The notes: generated by a model not told the origin, from the letters alone. Positions 12,101 through 24,592 are shown, counted from the stretch's first letter. The stretch is 64,000 nucleotides of DNA from Macrotrachela quadricornifera (GCA_022393335.1 JAJEKB010018398.1:1-64000); one strand, 5' to 3'. Translations and numbers: made by a program.

Positions 12101-13207
12101 ACTGATGAAGATTATATTCTAGCTTAGTTAGAGTTGTCACTTAAATCTATTAAAAAAGGACAAATTCTCGAACGTCTCTATACTGAGTACAATGCAATTG
12201 AAAAGAAATCAAAAGCTCTTTGAAGATCTAAAGCAGTCATACGTGGTAGACGTCAACAATTCGAATATAAAAATTTGCTAGAATCACTTCAATCTTTTCA
12301 TAACGACCCAATGATCAGTATCGCGAACAACTTAAGTATAACAACTGCACAACCTAGTATTCAATTAACAACAGCTACTACAACAAGCACCATGGTAAAT
12401 CAGACAGATAGAATCGCTAAAATACGCAATCATCTTGAGTTAGATTTGAATAGTAACACAATGTTACTAACAAATAATATGCGTGCTTCTGTTAATGTGT
12501 TTATTATTAATGATAATTCTATAAATATACTGGACGTATCAATCCTTGGTGTCAATTAAGTTATAGATATCTATAGAAATCAGAATAATAATAACAAAAA
12601 TAATAATATTAATAACCACATATCAAGATCTTGTACTAATAATAATAAACCTATTAAAAATCTTAATCGACCGAGAAATCCATAGAATATGGTTATTATC
12701 AAAGCTTGTTATATAAAAACAAACAAAAATTAGTATGTGAAGTACTAGATGGAGAATCATCATATAGGAAACCTCCAGCAATGAACATTGCCGAAGAATT
12801 TTATAAAAATATTTAGTCAAAGACTACTAGTGACAATGCTCCATTTGAAACGAAACCAGTTGTCAATGATATCGTGCTATTTGCACCAATAACTAAACAA
12901 GAAATCAGTTTAGCTATTAAAAGTACAAAAACACATACTGCATCTGGACCTGACCATATTAAACTACAAGATATTAAAACAATGGCTAACACAGAGCTGT
13001 TAATTGCATATAATATTTGGTTGGGTATTCAAAAAATTCCAGATCAACTTAAGAAAAACAAAACCATACTCATTTCCAAAGGAAATTCCAATTTAACCTC
13101 AATAAAAAAATTGGAAACCAATTACTATTTCTTCATTAATGCTTCGCATATATAACAAAATAATTGCCCACAGAATGAACAATGTTTTTATAACTAATAG
13201 TAATCAG

Positions 13208-13382
13208 TTTGATATAACTGATAAATTTGATAGTAAGAATACTAGTTTTTATATAAACGAATAAAAATTGATATAGCCTATGTAACTATCATATATATTA
13301 ATAAAATTTGTAATTTCGTATATTTTTATTAATTTATATAAAAACTAGTATATTTACTATCAAATTTATCATTTACATCAAA
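13208..13382. mobile_element. 175-bp foldback MITE inside R2 copy C
   Basis: Begins TTTGATATAACTGATAAATT and, read from the other strand, begins TTTGATGTAAATGATAAATT. The two arms pair over about 65 bp with a handful of mismatches, both containing ACTAGTTTTTATATAAA, around a spacer of about 40 bp. It splits the RT coding blocks, NNVFITNSNQ before it and NQVGFKPVNG after it, which are close together in related copies. No clear target duplication is visible. Confidence 0.8.
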
Positions 13383-14219
13383 TTTATGAAAAAGACCTAT
13401 GATAATATTATTCATTCATCGTAATCAAGTTGGATTCAAACCAGTCAATGGCTGCGGAATCAATATAGCTTGGTTAAATTCCTTATTAAAGCATGCTAGA
13501 AAAAATAAAGAAAATATTTATACATGCCTTATTAATGTTTCCAAAGCATTTGATTCAGTATGCCATTAATCTGTAATAAGATCATTACTACGTAATGGTC
13601 CATGAAAACAATTTAATAACCTTATTATGGATCAGTATTCTAATATTTCTACTAGAATCATCTATGAAGATGCTGAATCAAATGAAATTAATTTAACAAG
13701 TGGAGTCAAACAAGGAGATCCTCTTTCTAGTCTTTTGTTTAACTTGGAAATCGACGAACTTTTCGACATACTACATGATAAATAAGGTTATATGATCCAA
13801 GGTATTGGCAACACTAATGCAAGATGTTTTGCAGACGGTCTGCGTTCAATATTCTCAACGAGAATAGGAATGAATGAGCTTCTATCAAAGACAACAAACT
13901 TTCTTGCTGCACGTGGTTTATCTGTTAATCAATGTAAATGCATCTCTATTGGCTTAGCAAAAGGTTACAAAGGTAAGAAATCAAAAATAGAATGTCATTC
14001 AATATTTTCAATAGATAATATTCCTATACCAACGTTAGGATATATTAATAATATCACCAAATATCTTGGTATTCGTTTTACATCCTTCGGTGCGATTAAT
14101 TATAAGCGAACAAAAATTCAAATTACAGAAGCTTTAGATAAAATAACCAAACTTAAACTGAAAGCTCAATGTAAACTTGAAGGGTTTAAATATTACGATG
14201 GCCAACTTTACTTTTAGAC

Positions 14220-16500
14220 TCTACGCCGACCCGACCGTGATTGCTTCAATATGAGTACGGCTATACAATAAAATATTGGCTAAGCGTACGCAGACTCTAT
14301 TTCACATTAATTCTGACAACAAACTGGTTTTAAAATGATGAATGCTGTCGATCACAATTTAGTTCTTTTTTATAATTTATTGAGACATGCATCTACCAGC
14401 AAAAATAATTCATCTGTATGTCTCTTAAATGTGAGCAAGGCCTTTGATTCAATTACTCATCAATCTATTCAACGTGCGTTACCAAACAGCGAATGTTCGA
14501 AAGAATTTGTCGATCTACTTCAAAATCAATATGAGAACTCGTATGCAGCATTATCGTAAACGAACAGGAGCTCACAACATATTCCTTTAAAGAGAGGAGT
14601 TAAACAAGGCGATTCAGTATCATCAATTCTACTCCACCTTACTATCGATGAATTATTTCATATTTTAGGCGATCGCTTTAGTGATGAACTTCCTAATATA
14701 GGCATTGTCACTGCTCGTGCCTTTGAAGATAGTATCGCAATAATGTCAGGAACCGAATTCGGTATGCAGCAGCTTCTTTCGAAAGCACAAGAGTTTCTGA
14801 GTGCCCGTAATCTTGATTTAAATGCAAAAAAAGTGTATTGTTATCAGTCTTAGAAAAGCTCGAAAAGAAAAGAAGTCTCAAACCGCTGACTCGACTGTGA
14901 AGAATCCACCTAAATTCACAGTTAAAAATAAATGTATACAGCTACTTGGCATCAATTTGCAATGTAAATATTTGGGAGTTCAATTTACACCATTCAAAGC
15001 AGTCGATCCATGAGCGTCAGTGTCTGCACTTAAAACAACACTACGATCTCTAGCTAAAACACCATTAAAACCACAACAAAAAGTGATAATACTTCGTTAA
15101 AATATCATTCTACGATTCATCTTTGCATTTACGCATACGGAATGTTATCTGAAGCTAATGAGTCAACGAGATGGATTCAAAAATTTAATTGGAACTGCTA
15201 AGTTGTATTTTCATAATTCAATCGGAAAATCAGATGACGTATACTTGAGATACTTAATGGAAACACAAGGATTAACCATACATGTACGCTGGTGTAACGC
15301 TATGATGCTTAGTAATCATCCCTCAACCGCTGACATAAAAGCAAGCAATGTTCTCATGATGAATGAAAGTGGGTTATGTTTTGGAGGAACAGTGCATGGC
15401 AGTGGAAGTATGGTATTTCGAGTTAGTCCAATGTCAAATACATGCTTATGTGGTTATACCCGAATAATGAAAGATAGTACGTATATAAGACCCATTCAAA
15501 CGCGTACTAGTACAATACCAGCTTGCCGTCACTGCGGTGCTGCGAATGAAATTTTATACCATATCCTACAAATACGTCCGATGGGACAAAGTATGCGGTG
15601 GCATCGTCATAACAATATTTATCAAAAGGTTGTTGAAAATCTAAAGGTTACACAACTTGTACAGAACAAGGGATACCATCACCCAGGTTGCAGACTAATA
15701 TCTCTCGGCCCGATATAATCGCAATCAAAAGTGATTCGGCCTATGTTCTCGATGTAACGTGCATCTATGAGAGAAATTCTTGTTCGTTGATGGATGCTTA
15801 TCAGGGAAAGGTTGACCGTTACATATCTTTAGATGAGCCCCACACGCAGAAATAAGGCGTGAACAATGTCACTTTTCACGATCTACGTATTGGAAGTGGA
15901 GATGCTTATGAGCCGCGATAGATGAATATATGGCACTTTATCGGTTTTTGAGACGCTAAACTGGGTGCGCTAGCAGCGAGTGTCATTGAAGATTCCCGAG
16001 GACGATCATATTGTTTAACAATGTCAATAGTTTACGTATTTAATATGTTAATTAAAGGTACTTAGTGAATGTCATTACGCGAGTTACGATCAGGCAAGAA
16101 GGGTGTGGTTTTATATTTGTGGACTTAGTAGTTGCGGTGGGTGATTACTACTTATGATCTTGTAATTGTGGCCTTAACACCTTTGATCCATACTTGCGGG
16201 AGAAAAAAATCGAAGATGTTACATATCGGCGTGACGAGAACTGTACATATTAATTGACAAAAGGTGGCAACGATACTACTATTAATGACCCGCACGGACT
16301 GATTAGATACGACCCCATTTTACTTTTACTATGTATATACTCTTTAGGTTTTGTTATGTTCTTAATGCTGTTATCAATTTTATTGTCATTCTTCTAATTT
16401 TTCATCTTCTTTATGTGTCTTCGTTTTTCTGTAGACGTCGATCTTACTTATCGACCTAATCAAAAATGCAATAGAGTTGTAATAAAGAGTTAGACTGACT
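14220..16500 (+). mobile_element. R2-clade retrotransposon, copy D (RT to endonuclease and 3' UTR)
   Basis: This copy carries the 3' half of the element. RT blocks: LYNKILAKRTQ, VCLLNVSKAFDSITHQSI (14416-14470), GVKQGDSVSSILLHLTIDE (about 14594-14655), a destroyed active site (FEDSI where FADD is expected, about 14725), and CKYLGVQFTPF. Downstream is the C-terminal CCHC-type finger CRHCGAANEILYHI with RWHRHN following; the third Cys is lost (QIRPMGQ). The restriction-like endonuclease block is PDIIAIKSDSAYVLDVTC (about 15708-15765), with the Pro-Asp and Asp of the nuclease core. There are several stops and shifts. The 3' UTR seems to run to about 16490, where AATAAAG occurs. The CCHC finger plus this endonuclease identify the whole family as R2-type rather than APE-type. 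Confidence 0.82.
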
Positions 16501-19343
16501 CATTTTTGTTGAATAGATCATCGGATGAAGGTATACAGTACTTAAATTGCGTGTACCACTCTGTTCGTAGATTGTCAAATTATTAGAATGAACTGTTGGT
16601 ATCAGGTGATATACTGTCAGCAGTGCAGTGTCAGTCTAACTTCCATGTATTCCTGGATAGATGAAAGCATTTTATTAGATGACTGAGACTAGTTTACAGC
16701 CATGATAATCTTTTATGTCTTGTTAACACTAATAGAGACGTTTTGCATTCATTTTTTCAATTTTAATAGAGAAATATTAGAGATAGAGTTAAATAATGGA
16801 ATTCTATAGCTAACACGGTGATACTGTTCTAATCTCTCGCACCTCTTATCTGAGGGCCCTTCATCTAACTATATAGAAGCCTTTATATTCGATCTTAGCA
16901 TATTTATTGGTTTCAATCCACTTAAATCCGACAATAATCTGATGCATATGTTTCAACTCTCAATACCTATTTCCATCTAGCTGCACTATATGTATCTTAT
17001 GTCTTTTTGTATTCCGATATTCATGAACGTCTCCTGATAAGAGAGCGACACGAAAGTAATTACATCAATAGTAGAAATTTATTTTATGAATAAACATTTT
17101 TCACACAACAGAGTTACTAATTTGTATCGTCAATGCTTTATTTAGAGTTGCTGTTTACTCTTTTTCTGATTTAAAAAATATTAAATTCAATAAATCCGTG
17201 ATTTAGTCACAACTTAGTAGCAATAAAACAAAATCGCGCTTAATCGTCCAAACCCACACGATTTTTATGACATGGGTACTTCAATGCAAACTGAAGCTTG
17301 TAGAAGAGCCGGTCGAATGTGTATTTTTTATTTCAAAACGCATCTCAAATGCGTCTTATTTGCGTACAAAACACTAAAAATGAACGCGTTTCACATAAAA
17401 CTAAAAATTTTGAAAAAGATATAATGATCCATTTTAGATTCGAACTGAGTCATCATTACCAATTTTTTTCGATGATTTTAGTCTACCCTGTCAAATGGAT
17501 CAAAATTTACTTTAAGCAATGACGATCAGATTTGAACAGCTGAATCAGTGATCACAAGTTGTTTATTAACACTACTGAGTTATATTAGCTCAAAATCTTT
17601 TCTCATTCAAAATAAAATATATTGTTTGAATAGAAACTTCATCGGTTAAATACTTTATTTTAATGCGATGTACGATTTTCGAAGTTAAAATATTTAACAC
17701 ATAACATGATTTTTCAGCTATTTTGTTAATAGTTTTATTATTTTTCAATGAAATAATATCTTTTTCTTGTCGTCTGCTACACATAATTAATCATACAAAC
17801 TGTAGAGAAATATGGATTATTTGATGTATGTTTAATTGAGGTTTTATCCATTTTAACGTCATCTGGATATTCTTTATTAGAAGTCTAATGAAATTTTACT
17901 GAATAAAATATATCTAAACTAATGATTTTAATCACATAGTCAATAAATTACATCCGATATACAAGAACTAAACGTTCACAAAGCTGCTTGGAAGTATAAT
18001 TGTGTTCCAGTGAAACTGAAAAATATTTGAAATATATTTGAACGCAGTTAGTAGACAAAATATACTTAAACATGTTAAATGTTTTACAGAAATACTTTGT
18101 ATAAAAAACCTACATCTCCACGTACTTGGAAATTTTTCTAATCGCATGTCAACGCGTTCCATATTAAAAATGCATTTGAATTCGCCGTGAAACCGTTTTT
18201 AATACTGTCTGAACACATTTTGTGCTTACATCGGCATACAGTTATGATTTGTGGCAAATGATAACCAATTTCAGTTTTACTATGTAAATCTCATAGGAAT
18301 AGTATTTGTCTTCAAAGAATGGTTCTGGTCACCAGATTTAACACATAATACAGTGACTCAGTATCTCTCTGTTAGGTCTGTTCCTGATTGAGGATTAATC
18401 TCTCTGTTAAAAGCTTCAAACTTTACTTCATTTCTGATCAGATAACGATACTACCAATATATAAGAAATAACTGATCACTTTCCGTACATCTCATATTAT
18501 CATCTGATGATCATTTTAAGTCCCGGAAAAATGAACTGATCTAAGTTCAATTTATTTTTTTGAAAGAATTAGTAATTTGCTCAGTGAAATTAGCAAAACT
18601 GTATTGATTACCATAAATTGCATGTAATATGTTTTATATATCGCTCACAATTTGTCTGAGTAAATTGGACAATACATAAATCGAGAATATGCGTTGTAGC
18701 TGTAAATTCGATAATGTGATATCAGAAAAGCACAAGTTCAGTCTGTGTATGTCGCTAGTCCGTTTGACAGTTATCGTTCAAATGAGCGGAATAAATGATA
18801 GTAAACAATATAAAAGTGAAAATTGTGATCAATAGAACGGCGATTAGTGACAGCATTTATTTTTATTTTTTAAAACTGAATATTTCTTATTTATTTAGCA
18901 TATGAATAGTCGCTATCAAAAGTTATACATCAAAAGATATAAGAACATTAAGTTTTAGTACGACGCGACTGATTGGATTGTTTGTACTATAATCAAAGGT
19001 TCTTATTCTAAGTGAAGAAATTCTATTTAATTTAAAAACCTAAACAGAGTTTTACACATTGTTGCGATGGAAACTGCAATAAAATTCTATCTAGCTAACA
19101 TCTATAAAATAATTAACAAATTTCTTTCATACGTCTCGATGGCTCAAGTGATTTTAGCATAAAAAAATGTATATAAATCAACTATCAATGCAACAATTCC
19201 TGTTAACAAACGTTAAAAAAAATGCTTCATTAGATCACCAGATATAATCAACATCTTCCTTAGTTCCCAAAATTAGTCGTTCTCAATTATGTATGATCAA
19301 CGAAGTAGAATGACATCATTATGAAACAAGTGTAATACTATGT
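16500..19343. other. Non-coding stretch, no gene recognised
   Basis: AT-rich, with no coding frame of recognisable content on either strand. The short open frames at 17319-17522, 17590-17784 and 17968-18162 show no motif or splice context. Confidence 0.45.
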
Positions 19344-20680
19344 AAGGTGCACGCACAGCAAAAATAAAGTAAAAAAAAATTTCTTTTGATTTTCATTCAC
19401 CATTTGATAGAGAATTTCACGGCGGTCAAGAATATGTGTGCCTTGCCTTTTTTAAAGCCCTTTTTCCGGTCAAAAAATTGAAAAAACTCGGAAGATGTGA
19501 AAAACAGATAATTTCGCAACTTTTCAAAGATTCCTCATTTTTTTAAATATGTTACGAGATAAAATCTTCTAACTTAGTTTTTCTGATAGATCATGCAAAG
19601 CTGAATAAGAAACTGGCTTCAAACCATTTCTAGACCAAAGCATTGGTTCACAAAATAGTTTCCAAAAACCGATACTTTAAAAGCTGGCACTTAATTTTGC
19701 AAGTCTATCAGAGGTTTTTCTGGATGAGTTAGAGCCAATATTTTTACATGGTTCGATGCGCTAGATTCGTAGCTTTAAATCTATGAAGAGCTTTTTCAAA
19801 AATTCCTTTTCCTCGCTGAGAAAAGTCATATTTTCTGAATGAGGGGCAAAAAGATACGAATTCTGCTCATAATTCTTAGTTTTCTCCAACCAAACTAAAG
19901 TTTATACAATAAAAAATATCATATTCGGAATCACCACGAAAAACTGAGTGTAATGATGCACTTTCTCAGTCCTTTTGATAACTTTCATTTTTTCGCGAAT
20001 TTTTGGGCTTTTTTCAGCTACAGATTTTTGAGAAAAATGAAAGTTATCAAAAGGACTGAGAAAGTGCATCATTACACTCAGTTTTTCGTGGTGATTCCGA
20101 ATATGATATTTTTTATTGTATAAACTTTAGTTTGGTTGGAGAAAACTAAGAATTATGAGCAGAATTCGTATCTTTTTGCCCCTCATTCAGAAAATATGAC
20201 TTTTCTCAGCGAGGAAAAGGAATTTTTGAAAAAGCTCTTCATAGATTTAAAGCTACGAATCTAGCGCATCGAACCATGTAAAAATATTGGCTCTAACTCA
20301 TCCAGAAAAACCTCTGATAGACTTGCAAAATTAAGTGCCAGCTTTTAAAGTATCGGTTTTTGGAAACTATTTTGTGAACCAATGCTTTGGTCTAGAAATG
20401 GTTTGAAGCCAGTTTCTTATTCAGCTTTGCATGATCTATCAGAAAAACTAAGTTAGAAGATTTTATCTCGTAACATATTTAAAAAAATGAGGAATCTTTG
20501 AAAAGTTGCGAAATTATCTGTTTTTCACATCTTCCGAGTTTTTTCAATTTTTTGACCGGAAAAAGGGCTTTAAAAAAGGCAAGGCACACATATTCTTGAC
20601 CGCCGTGAAATTCTCTACCGAATGGTGTATGAAAATCAAAGAAAAAAAAATTCACTTTAACTTTGATTTCCGTGCACCTT
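19344..20680. repeat. Near-perfect 1.34-kb palindrome (foldback element)
   Basis: The left arm is 19344-19992 (649 bp) and the right arm 20033-20680 (648 bp), separated by a 40-bp spacer (19993-20032). The ends are AAGGTGCACG and CGTGCACCTT. Over several hundred bases from the centre outward the arms appear identical by eye; differences concentrate in the outer 70 bp (for example CACCATTTGATAG against CACCATTCGGTAG). Single-stranded, it would form one huge hairpin. Open frames across it show no protein family and are mirror images of each other. The high arm identity suggests either recent formation or ongoing conversion between the arms. Confidence 0.93.
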
Positions 20681-21736
20681 ATTTCAGAAAAAAAATCCTT
20701 ATATAAAAATCTCTACTTAGTCACCAGTTTCTGTTTTGTGGACATAATTACCCAGAAATGTGGATTGAATTTAGGGATATATTTTGAGGTACCGCAACTT
20801 GTGGTAAATGATAATATATCGTTATTAGTGTGGTTACGGCTATGGTTTTCGTAAAATTTTCAGAATATGTTTGAAGAAATTCTCTCAAGATTAACTTGTT
20901 GTTAATGGTGTCAACGCAATACTTGAAGTTTATGTGCATTCTGTTATCGTTGTTGTGGCTAAACAAATCAATTTTATGAAGATAGTTGAAGGAAAAATAA
21001 ATCTTTTCAAATGAAAGGATATTTCATCGAAAATTAAATAATTAAATGAATGAATGTTTAACTCTTTGAGGTTGCGATTATTTTTTTATAGTCAATTTTT
21101 TTACTATATGAAAATAACTTTCCAATTAGAGAATTACGAGACAACCACAATCATCAGTAAGTATCGATGATCTTAGACGTACAGATATCCTAAACGTAAA
21201 CATTTATACAGTTTATATGATTAAACTATCTAAAGTCAATGTTTTTTTAAAGTTATTCAGAGCACTAAATTCCAGGATGAACATATTCTTCGCTCATGTC
21301 CAATGGGTTCATTATTTCTAATAGATAAAAATTTATTTTACAATGGAGATGTCTTTTGCGTTCTTAATTACAAAAAAAACAGAGAGAAAGTATAAGTGAA
21401 AGGTTAAAGCGTCTATGTGGAAAAAGTAACAGAATTTATTATTGAATTTTTTACTGCCGTTGAGTAAAAGAAAAAGAAAAGAGTTTATACTGATCACGTT
21501 TCTTTCCGTTTATTCTTGATTTGTAGCATAAAACGTGACCACATAGCTGATGGCACTCATTTTTCTCTCTTTCTTCTAGTAGCATATGCGCATCACAATT
21601 CTTTTCTATTATTAGTCTTTTTCTTGTTCGTGGAGTGCAATTTCTTATATAAAAAAAGAAAGAAAAAACGCATTTGTTCTCACTCTTATATCATTCTTCT
21701 TATCGTCGACACAAAAAATAATCATTACATTTATTA

Positions 21737-21787
21737 GTAAGCTACATGAATGTTTAAGAAAAGTAATTATTATCGATTTAATTTTAG
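21737..21787 (+). other. Probable 51-bp 5'-UTR intron of the small Lys/Ala-rich gene
   Basis: Starts GTAAGC and ends TTAATTTTAG, 7 bp before the ATG at 21795. The size matches the 50-58 bp introns seen in the other genes of the window. If correct, translation starts at 21795 and not at the in-frame ATG at 21750, which lies inside the intron. Confidence 0.6.
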
Positions 21788-21794
21788 TTATAAA

Positions 21795-21998
21795 ATGTCT
21801 GCAATCAAAGCTGGTATAGAAAAAGCTAAAGAAGCTGTTGAAAGTAAAAAAGCTGCGGATAACCTCGAAAAAGCCAGTGATCCAAATATTAAACCAAGCG
21901 AACGAATGGATGCTGAGTTTGAAGCAAATAAAGCAGCGGCCAAAGCTGCTGAACANNNNNNNNNNGAACAGCAAAAAACGAAACATGCCAACAGCTAA
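21795..21998 (+). CDS. Small hydrophilic Lys/Ala/Glu-rich protein, interrupted by an assembly gap
   Basis: Starts MSAIKAGIEKAKEAVESKKA and continues through a Pro-containing turn (SDPNIKPSERMDAEFEANKA) to a short Lys/Gln-rich tail ending at TAA 21996-21998. It is about 67 residues, but 10 N bases at 21956-21965 leave the exact length unknown. Composition is almost entirely Ala, Lys, Glu, Asp, Asn and Ser, with no Cys or Trp and no hydrophobic core. It should be very soluble, with two amphipathic helix-prone halves joined at DPNIKPSER. Such composition recalls small stress-type or LEA-like proteins of desiccation-tolerant animals, but I cannot name the family. A 51-bp intron just upstream and an AATAAAA at about 22064 support a real, expressed gene. 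The start at 21795 is preferred because the upstream ATG is intronic. Confidence 0.7.
   Translation: MSAIKAGIEKAKEAVESKKAADNLEKASDPNIKPSERMDAEFEANKAAAKAAEXXXXEQQKTKHANS
21956..21965. other. Assembly gap (10 N)
   Basis: Ten undetermined bases inside the coding sequence of the small Lys/Ala-rich gene. Such a round number is usually a placeholder, so the reading frame across the gap and the number of missing residues are uncertain. Confidence 0.98.
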
Positions 21999-22069
21999 AC
22001 TGTATATTCATTAACTCTTTACATGACTTTTTTTTATATTTTTTTTTGTATATTTTATTGTTAATAAAA

Positions 22070-24040
22070 TAATCAAGCTCAAGTATTAGAAAGATTTCAA
22101 TTTAACAAGTTATCATAAATGATGTTGTATTTTCCATCAATTTCACAAATATTAAAACTTCTTTTAATTTATCATTTGACCAATAATATATATTCTTAAA
22201 AAAATGAAAATAATAACAAAATAAAATTTTGACTAAGGAAGAAAATTACTTTTCAGTTAAAAAATAATATTTCGTTTTATTTTGATATAAATAACCGTTG
22301 TTGACAAGTGATATATGGCAAAAAAAGAAAATTTGAAAGTATACTTATTGTATAAGAATGAAGAATTTAACTTAATCAATAAGAGATATAAATATGAGCA
22401 TATCATTAACGGTTTAATACATATTTTCATGGTATTGCTTCACAAAATCAAGAATACAAAAAATATTGAAAAAAAATACCAGAAAGCGTTTGACAAAAGC
22501 AATGCTCAAGGAATGTTTTGTCTGTATATCAAACGGATTCATATTCTTTTGTATTAGGATGGAACAGCTGATTTAACAGGCGAAGATGAAAATCACATTG
22601 AAATGTACAGATATTTATTACCTGTCGAAGAAAGTGAAGAGATCATATTTTAGCAATAGAAAATCGTCTCAATATGTTGCAGAATCAGTTCAAATGCGGT
22701 AAAATCAATCAAATCGAATATTTCCAGGAATTTGTTTAGTCATGGCTGCCAAATATACGTAGTCATTCATCATTAATTAAATAGTAGGTAATTCTTGTTT
22801 CGATATTTTCTATTCGATATTATGAGATCAAATCCACCCATACTTTCTGGGAAATTTTTTTTTGAAATATAAGATGGATGTCAAAAACTGAATTTCTAAC
22901 CAAAACCTCGGAGTTTTGAGCATTCTGTCAAACAATCTAGGAAAGGTTTTATGGGTTTTCGATACTACCATACATAGAATACATGTATAGAGATATCTGA
23001 TAAAAATGCGCACTCGATCAGATCTTATTCCTTTATAATGTTCACACTATAGGGAACGGTACAACTTCAGATAGGTTTTAAAGTTCGAGGTCTTTTGTTG
23101 TCAACTCGACTTTAAATTCATTTTGGATCATTTATTTTCAATACAAAGCTCACTGATGAATCACATACATATGCATTTATTCAAATGATTAGATCTTGGA
23201 AAAGGATACTTCCGTATATGTCCGCCTAATATCCGACAGACAAAATTTTTTTTTTCTTAAATTATCGCAAGATGAGAGTGGCATGAATGAGATCGATGTT
23301 TACGTTTGAAATTCGTTGAAAATAAGATTCTTTGATTTTTGTGAAGTTTATGAACGTAACATGTTTACTGTATTAAATCAGACATATTAAAATCTTTCGA
23401 GTTGAAAATGTTACTATCGACGTATCTTAAGGAGTTCTACTTACAACCTAAGTTTCATTAAATTTGAAGAATTTTTTAAAAACCGACTCTGTTTTTATTG
23501 TTAATTAGAAATGTCTGTGTATAATGACGTACGAATATGACGCATTCTCTATTGTATGTTATATAGCGACAGAAAATACTGATCTAAATATCTTATTTAA
23601 ATAAATAGAAATTAACTTTAGACTCCTTATATGTGGTTACAATTTAATAGTAAATACTACATAAAATGGGACATGCTATACATAGAGACAAAAACATTAA
23701 TCCTTAATTTGTTTTTCAATTGATCTATAGTTCTGTTTACGTATATTACTTTCTTAAATGCGATTAAGATTACCTTTCACTTTTTCATTGAGCATTGTTG
23801 AAACAATTTTTAACAGAATATTAGTAGGCAATTCAACTGTTCCTGTTGGAGAGAATGCTTCACTTGGGATATTGACAAGATGACGTCGGATCAATTATTT
23901 TTTATCATGAAAGTGATTAGCATTCGGATGTTCCTACAAACAAACAGGTGGATCAGAAAAGAAGCTTTAGAGGAATTTATCTTTTATTTTGAATTGAATT
24001 GAATTACATGTAGTTGTATCAACGAAACTTTTCTTGCATT
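22070..24040. other. Mostly non-coding; a possible unrecognised gene remnant at 22315-22655
   Basis: A plus-strand open frame at 22315-22557 is followed in the same frame, after one stop, by a stretch with TADLTGEDENHIEMYRYLL (about 22561-22650), which looks protein-like. I cannot assign it to a family, and no splice signals frame it. The rest is AT-rich sequence in which I see nothing. Confidence 0.35.
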
Positions 24041-24044
24041 CTTA

Positions 24045-24592
24045 GCTAACAAATTTGAAGGTGGCATTGTTCTTTTGTCTCTACTCCCAATACTGGAAGT
24101 AAGTTAGAGAAGACTATTTTTGTTCTTTATTGTATTTGTGTCGATTTTTATATTTAAATCAAGCATGGTCTGACAAGAATTAGTAGTAGTGTACCGTGGC
24201 CAAATAGAATTGTTCCATACGAAATTTCATCCAAATATGGTCTGTTTGATCTTCAGTTTTATGATATTTTTTATTGAATTTAGTGTGAAGAAGCAGATGA
24301 TGTTACTTAGCTCTAGTATACATGACCATATAACTCGCAGCTATCAACAATGTACGTTGTGTACAATTTCGACCAAGAACATCATCTGATGTGTATTATA
24401 TTACTTTTAAAAATGGAACAGGTTATTCATCACCGGTAAATATCACGTGTTAGTTCATGCATTTTTCATACAGCCTTCTTGTCTTCTAGGTCGAACGAAA
24501 TACTGATGCCATTAGAACTCGAACTGTTACATTACAACATCCCGGCTGTATCGTCGATGGAATAATCATGTACGAACTATTGCATACATTAG
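24045..24592 (+). pseudogene. Astacin-family zinc metalloprotease pseudogene (M12A), truncated
   Basis: Pieces of an astacin lie in order on the plus strand. A propeptide-like exon 24045-24098 (ANKFEGGIVLL, followed by GTAAGT) comes first. The mature N-terminus follows with VPWPNRIVPYEISSKYG (24191-24241). Then come CVQFRPRTSSDVYYITFKNG (about 24359-24415) and GCIVDGIIMYELLHTLG (24544-24592, followed by GTAAGG). The astacin zinc site is HExxHxxGxxH; here the first His is Tyr (MYELLHTLG), which removes a zinc ligand. A stop (TAA, about 24332) breaks the part before CVQF, and no exon with the remaining GxxH and Met-turn is found downstream before 25700. The family is a secreted animal protease that digests matrix or food proteins. 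This copy is judged dead. Confidence 0.75.

Larger units (their letters stand above)
10440..14217 (+). mobile_element. R2-clade retrotransposon, copy C (zinc-finger N-terminus to RT), interrupted by two insertions
   Basis: This is the most complete 5' copy. An open stretch at 10562-11083 encodes N-terminal zinc fingers: CCICSDA...H-x4-H, YVCKSCNKQY...H-x4-C, and FQCMECLDG...H-x4-H. Such fingers are used for target binding in multi-finger R2 lineages. A hAT MITE (11125-12100) then splits the frame. Coding similarity resumes with an SKAVIRGRRQQFEYKNLLES block (about 12219-12290; R2 has an IKG-RR...YK block), an SGPDHIKLQDIK block (12943-12980), an NWKPITISS block in a shifted frame near 13110, a foldback insertion at 13208-13382, and NQVGFKPVNG. 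The RT palm follows with GVKQGDPLSSLLFNL (about 13705) and a mutated active site, CFADGL instead of (Y/F)ADD. Stops and frameshifts throughout show it is dead. Confidence 0.82.

Noticed and set aside
8590..16500. 28S rDNA target flanking the R2-like cluster
   Set aside because: Looked for rDNA-like GC-rich conserved sequence on both sides; none is present, so this is not an rDNA unit.
20506..20706. Open frame in the right arm of the large palindrome
   Set aside because: Its sequence mirrors the other arm and shows no family motif; low-complexity Lys/Phe content arises from A/T runs.
21750..21794. Upstream ATG for the small Lys/Ala-rich protein
   Set aside because: It lies inside a likely 51-bp intron (GTAAGC...TTTTAG), and the added residues are unlike the rest of the protein.
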